Shown piece by piece: positions 61,901 through 64,000 of a stretch of 64,000 bases of DNA. Source of the stretch: Hamadaea sp013361475 (GTDB taxonomy: Bacteria > Actinomycetota > Actinomycetes > Mycobacteriales > Micromonosporaceae). The DNA is taken from contig NZ_JBFAHM010000015.1 in assembly GCF_040654195.1 (NCBI RefSeq), forward strand, positions 160,020-224,019, given 5' to 3'. Every line of letters begins with the position of its first letter. Within the stretch, counting starts at the first letter, position 1. Position numbers and translations under genes: made by a program. Below the pieces are notes generated by a model. That model did not search any database, had not been told where the DNA came from, and saw only the letters and a list, made by a program, of their open reading frames with translations.

Positions 61901-64000
61901 CACCACACAAAGCTTCACCGTCATGGCCTGGGTCAAGCTCTCGGCGAACTCCGCTGTCCAGTCCGTCGTGTCCCAGGACGCGACCGTCAACTCCGGCTTC
62001 GAACTGCAGTATCTGAAGACGGAGAACCGCTGGTCGTTCACCCGGAACCTGACCGACACGACGGCGGCGCCCTCAGCGACCGCGCGGTCCACCGCCGCAC
62101 CGACACTCAACACCTGGACCCACCTCGTGGGTGTCTACAACGCCGCCGACGGCAAGATGACCCTCTACGTCAACGGCACGGCCGAGGGCACGGCCACCGA
62201 CACCACACCGATCGCCGCCGGCGGATCGCTGGCGATCGGCCGCTCCAAGTACAACGGGGCGACCGAAGCGCCGTTCAGCGGCTCCATCGCTCAGGTGCAG
62301 GTCTACCAGCGACCCCTGCCGGCCTCGGATGTGTCCAAACTGTACGGCCGAGGATGGTCGGAGGTCCGGCCCCTCGGCGACGTCATCAGCAGCACCACCT
62401 ACACCTACGACCAGCGTGGGCTGAAGCTGTCGGAGACCGATCCGCTGGGCAACACCGAGTACTACGAGTACGACGAGTCCGACAATCTGGTCGTGACGAC
62501 CAGCGCCACGGTCAACGCCGAGTCCAACGGCGGCATCCCGGTGTCGTCGCGGCCGGTCACCACCACTGGATACGACACGTTCGGCGACGAGGTCGAGCTG
62601 CGTGACCCGGATGGCAACGTCACCGTCATCACCCGGGACGCGTCCGGCCGGCCCACGTCGACCAAGCTGCCGTCGTACACGCCGCCGGGCGGGACCACGA
62701 TCACCGGTGCCACGGTGTCGCGTACCTTCGACGGCTCCAGCAACATCACCTCCACGACCGACGCGCTGGGCAAGGTCACGACCTACACCTACGACCAGTT
62801 CGGACGGCTGTCCAGGGTGGTCGAACCCAACAGCGCGATCACGACCTACGCCTACGACCTCAACGACGAGCTACTCAAGACCGTCGACCCGCTGGGGGCC
62901 CACACCCAGTCGACCTACGACTACCTCGGGCGCAAGGTCACCGACTCGCGGTTCGAGCGGTCCAGCTCCAGCACGTTCACCACCTTGTACGCGTACAGCA
63001 GCGCCGGGTTCCTGCAGAAGGTGACCCAGCCGTCGGGGTCGTATGTGTCCTATGCGAGTAACGGTGCCGGTGATGTGATCACGCAGACGGACGCGGCGGG
63101 CAATGTGACGAGGTTCGCGTACGACTATCTCGGGCGGCGGGTCGGGGTGAGCGCCCCGGACGGGTCGCGGCGGTCCGTGGTCTACGACGAGCCGGGCAAC
63201 AACGTGATGACCAAGGCGTACGACTCGACCGGTGGGTTGATTTCGACGATTTCGGCGGCGTACGACGCCAACGGGAACATGGTGTCCACCACGGATGCCT
63301 TGGGGCATACGACGACGTTCGTGTATGACGCGACGGGGATGGTGACCGGGGAGACGCAGCCGATCTCGGCGTCGGCGTCGATCACCACGTCGTTCGGGTA
63401 TGACCTGCAGGGTCATCGGACGCGGTATACCGATGGGCGGGGTAACAAGCATCTGTCCACCTACAACTCGTGGGGGCTGCTGGAGTCGCAGAGCGAGCCG
63501 GCGACGTCGGCGAATCCGAACGATCGGACGTGGACGATCTCGTATGACGCGGCCGGTCGGGCGGTGAAGCAGACCCAGCCCGGTGGGGTGGTCGTCAGCA
63601 ACACCTATGACACGGTCGGCAACCTCACCGGGCAGACGGGTGCGGGGGCCGAGGTCGCGACCGCCGACCGGACCTTCGGCTACGACCTGGCCGGGCAGCT
63701 GACGTCGATGAAGGCGGGTACGGGGACGGACACGTTCGCGTACAACGACCGGGGTCTGCTCACGTCGGCGACCGGCCCGTCGGGTGTCTCGTCGTTCGGC
63801 TACACGCCGGACGGTCTAGTTGCGTCGCGGACGGACGCGTCCGGGACGAGCAGCTACTCCTATGACACGGTGGATCGGGTGTCGGGGGTGACCGATGCCT
63901 CGACTGGGCAGACCGTGTCCTACACCTATGACGGGTTGTCGCGGGTCACGAAGATGACCTTCGGCACGGGGGACTATCGCAGCTTCGGCTACGACAACGC
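55956..64000 (+). CDS. Giant RHS/YD-repeat protein with DNRLRE-like and three LamG domains (3' end outside window)
   Basis: The frame is open from ATG 55956 (GAGAGGAG upstream) to the window end: 2,681 complete codons and no stop. The order is an N-terminal basic stretch and hydrophobic anchor (residues 2-25), a DNRLRE-like domain (about 346-535), an FN3-like domain, and the RHS start (AIQRSYNSRDPRTGSAFGAGWS). Then come LamG domains at about 897-1127, 1193-1415 and 1929-2132, between and followed by YD repeats (YDxxGRLxxxTDAxGxxTxxxYD). Such proteins encapsulate a C-terminal toxin or adhesin, but the tip and any immunity gene lie beyond the window. The protein is exported or surface attached. 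It is divergent from GH43. Confidence 0.9.
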   Translation, partial: MDRRRRRMLAGLLLSAVMLVVTTIPQPATIFGPVDVEVSWLWSWLTAPSAFADGHPIGPVQESGTAAGKGHYVEYADTKASGGAGRAPDKTPAERQDGRVQQLTTPDIKGFEPGRSVRSAKDSTAGSDLFVNPDGSYTREVSQGTVNFRDSTGTWQKIDARVTSAGERLGQQANRLGLQFARHGDDERLVSASFDGLGFGYSLRGAAAVPAQAGAYSVTYAGVLPGTDLVVESRESGVKESIVLQQRSAVHEWVFPLRLDGLVPALDASGGVLLTDAKGTVKGRIPPGLMHDAKFDTASGELTTSNAVRYELVEVDGGVGLKVIADEQWLNAPERVYPVTVDPTAEFMNTSDTYMYYGNDVDHSAEDNLAVGTWDAGTHRGKALMAFSGFGGTFNGLRITSARLYLFLTWQGSCTAQPYSVHRVNESWSQSTVRYGAVDYSGPAYSAEIGRQTPTSYSQACANTGGDRTVGEWTSVELDKATLDGWLNGTIPNYGLLVSANPTQTTDFKRFTSRNGPSGAVCDSHTCAPFLSVSYTPNKAPQIDSQYPPRDYQATSLTPELLARGHDPDVWPKAMQYNFKVNDASGALVATSGWTSSSSWTVPAGKLQWSKTYYWWVVSYDGWATSPDPLNVAYYFPLSTPPPQPLVTSGLSQDGGGRGFEPSVGNYTTEAMDAQVATVGPALAIQRSYNSRDPRTGSAFGAGWSTVVDADIIERFTTANAKTVVITYPTGVEVAYGRNADGSFTPPSGRFSVLTAVTGGYSLLDKDGTTYLFTRQVAGTAGSNAAYGLTSIKDSAGRALSLAYNASGQVGTITSASGRALHLTWSTPAGASKAHVATVFTDPATAGDASTVSTWVYAYSGDQLTKVCPPSDATHCTTYEYGTGSQYPTALLDAGPHSYWRLSEAAGATKAASTVLDNGGTDAATYANVQLGQSGPLPGSAATAAAFNGTSSYVEVPGKLVTAASYQSLSMWFKTTTPDSVLFSYQKDPITAGTTAGNYTPGIYIGSSGKLRAAFWTNDVGAGIVSANPVTNGAWHHLVLAAAGNTQTLYLDGQVVGSRSGLITLVDAYSATHEYIGAGFLGGAWPDQSHQSGTSSQGYANYFTGTISDVALFDRTLTAADVASLRGTAAAAAHPLTKIVRPSGATAAQITYHPVSGVVTQVIDEHNGTWKISTPTVSGSSQIYAASVLSGGPADYLRMNETGVSEAVNEVNGGVATYNTVTLGSAGPFADATAAKFNGTTSYVELPATEVPGTAPNSVSMWFSMPSGSTKGGVLYAYQSMSMDDVDAAGSWVPALYVGVDGKLRGGFWTGSAANVVTTATSVADGKWHHVALAASSTSQSLYLDGTLVGTRNATRVAPSTAPAYAYLGAGKWSSSWAGYDGDSSGYFPGSIGEFAFFASQVSAAQVADQVAAGKNATANAAGAALAKRIVVTDPLNATTTYLYDVDNGNRQVAEIWADGGSERQTTYGYKDGFLRTVTDPNGNVTTSEHDARGNTISEQTCQDRSAGKCSTVYYTYYLNAASPGDLRNDQLTEIRDGRSASATDNTYLTKFEYDALGNKVKTTDALGRIAKVDYTDGTTVAAADGGFAPAGLPWRITSPGGQVQTTTYFANGDVAQVTDPAGLVTKLGYDGLGRVVSKTEISDGYPAGLVTRVVYDKLGRIVQQTDPATTNRVTGAVHTPVTTTSYNFDGQITQQTVSDATGGDAARTLKNSYDALGHIATATDATGKVTTFGYDLYGNMTREVDETGVETRYAYDANGHLLTTTLVGYTGDPNSPSAAVDLVTESRAYDPAGRLASITDAMGFVTAFLYTDNNLQVAVIQKNADGSQAYIAEQTEYDAAGNAIREITNNNATETKYTVDAVGRVTDETLDPNGVARKTQYSYNNDDQVTAKWYGDYSGYFGMVGSTYDTAGRITSDFVRSSGPLSPAGWWKLNATKGTNVVDSSDHDFTATATSGVTWSGGAATFNGSTGWATTAERVLDTTQSFTVMAWVKLSANSAVQSVVSQDATVNSGFELQYLKTENRWSFTRNLTDTTAAPSATARSTAAPTLNTWTHLVGVYNAADGKMTLYVNGTAEGTATDTTPIAAGGSLAIGRSKYNGATEAPFSGSIAQVQVYQRPLPASDVSKLYGRGWSEVRPLGDVISSTTYTYDQRGLKLSETDPLGNTEYYEYDESDNLVVTTSATVNAESNGGIPVSSRPVTTTGYDTFGDEVELRDPDGNVTVITRDASGRPTSTKLPSYTPPGGTTITGATVSRTFDGSSNITSTTDALGKVTTYTYDQFGRLSRVVEPNSAITTYAYDLNDELLKTVDPLGAHTQSTYDYLGRKVTDSRFERSSSSTFTTLYAYSSAGFLQKVTQPSGSYVSYASNGAGDVITQTDAAGNVTRFAYDYLGRRVGVSAPDGSRRSVVYDEPGNNVMTKAYDSTGGLISTISAAYDANGNMVSTTDALGHTTTFVYDATGMVTGETQPISASASITTSFGYDLQGHRTRYTDGRGNKHLSTYNSWGLLESQSEPATSANPNDRTWTISYDAAGRAVKQTQPGGVVVSNTYDTVGNLTGQTGAGAEVATADRTFGYDLAGQLTSMKAGTGTDTFAYNDRGLLTSATGPSGVSSFGYTPDGLVASRTDASGTSSYSYDTVDRVSGVTDASTGQTVSYTYDGLSRVTKMTFGTGDYRSFGYDN

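Noticed and set aside
1..64000. Insertion sequences, prophage or integrative element boundaries
   Set aside because: No transposase, integrase, tRNA-associated direct repeats or terminal inverted repeats were seen; composition is uniform across the window.

Overview
The window is high-GC DNA that is almost entirely protein-coding. GTG starts, Tat and lipoprotein signals, S/P-rich linkers joining CBM2 modules, sugar ABC operons without their own ATPase, and serine/threonine kinases with extracellular domains all point to a filamentous actinomycete. Very frequent use of the GTACGC/GCGTAC hexamer suggests the Micromonosporaceae (Actinoplanes/Micromonospora relatives); that family-level call is inference. 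I see no tRNA, rRNA, transposase, integrase or CRISPR array. The segment reads as a chromosomal carbohydrate-use and secretion region.

Layout. 1-5.6 kb: 3' part of a giant secreted protein made of alternating carboxypeptidase-regulatory-like domains and Rossmann-type domains. 5.7-17.3 kb: mixed small units. These are a membrane protein, a remnant of a short-chain dehydrogenase, a VOC protein, a PknB-type kinase with two FN3 domains, an HxlR divergon with a reductase and a metallo-hydrolase, two secreted CBM2 proteins (a Cip1-like protein and an AxeA-like acetylxylan esterase), a stand-alone RNA ligase, and a TetR/DUF418 pair. 17.4-28.7 kb: an arabinose-oligosaccharide locus with a LacI regulator, a CUT1 ABC importer, an intracellular GH51 arabinofuranosidase, a 1301-residue secreted GH51 enzyme with a triplicated inserted module, and a NamZ-type muramidase. 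28.7-34.6 kb: a quinone oxidoreductase/ArsR pair with a large operator, a PPOX-type flavoprotein, a HAD protein, an unrecognised protein, an ECF sigma factor with its YCII partner, and an SRPBCC protein.

35-46.5 kb: a divergent locus sharing a palindromic LacI operator. One arm encodes LacI, a TIM-barrel isomerase and a Gfo/Idh dehydrogenase. The other encodes a FAD oxidoreductase, a secreted beta-helix protein, an NgcEFG-like importer, a small Tat-signal protein and a tandem alpha/beta-hydrolase. Together they look like an oxidative route for an imported, esterified or amino-sugar-containing glycan. I consider this the most likely undescribed system here. 46.6-53.5 kb: a pterin dehydratase, then an operon (LacI, Fe3+/phosphonate-type ABC importer, fumarase-superfamily lyase) for an unknown small acid or chelate. 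53.7-64 kb: a secreted endonuclease/phosphatase-fold protein, a secreted GH43, and a divergent RHS/YD-repeat protein of more than 2,680 codons with three LamG domains that runs off the window.

The common thread is plant or cell-wall polysaccharide attack: secreted esterase, arabinofuranosidases and GH43 outside the cell, oligosaccharide importers, and intracellular glycosidase/oxidoreductase processing, each unit under a local LacI-family regulator. Neither CUT1 importer has an ATPase gene nearby, so both probably borrow a shared MsiK-type ATPase encoded elsewhere.
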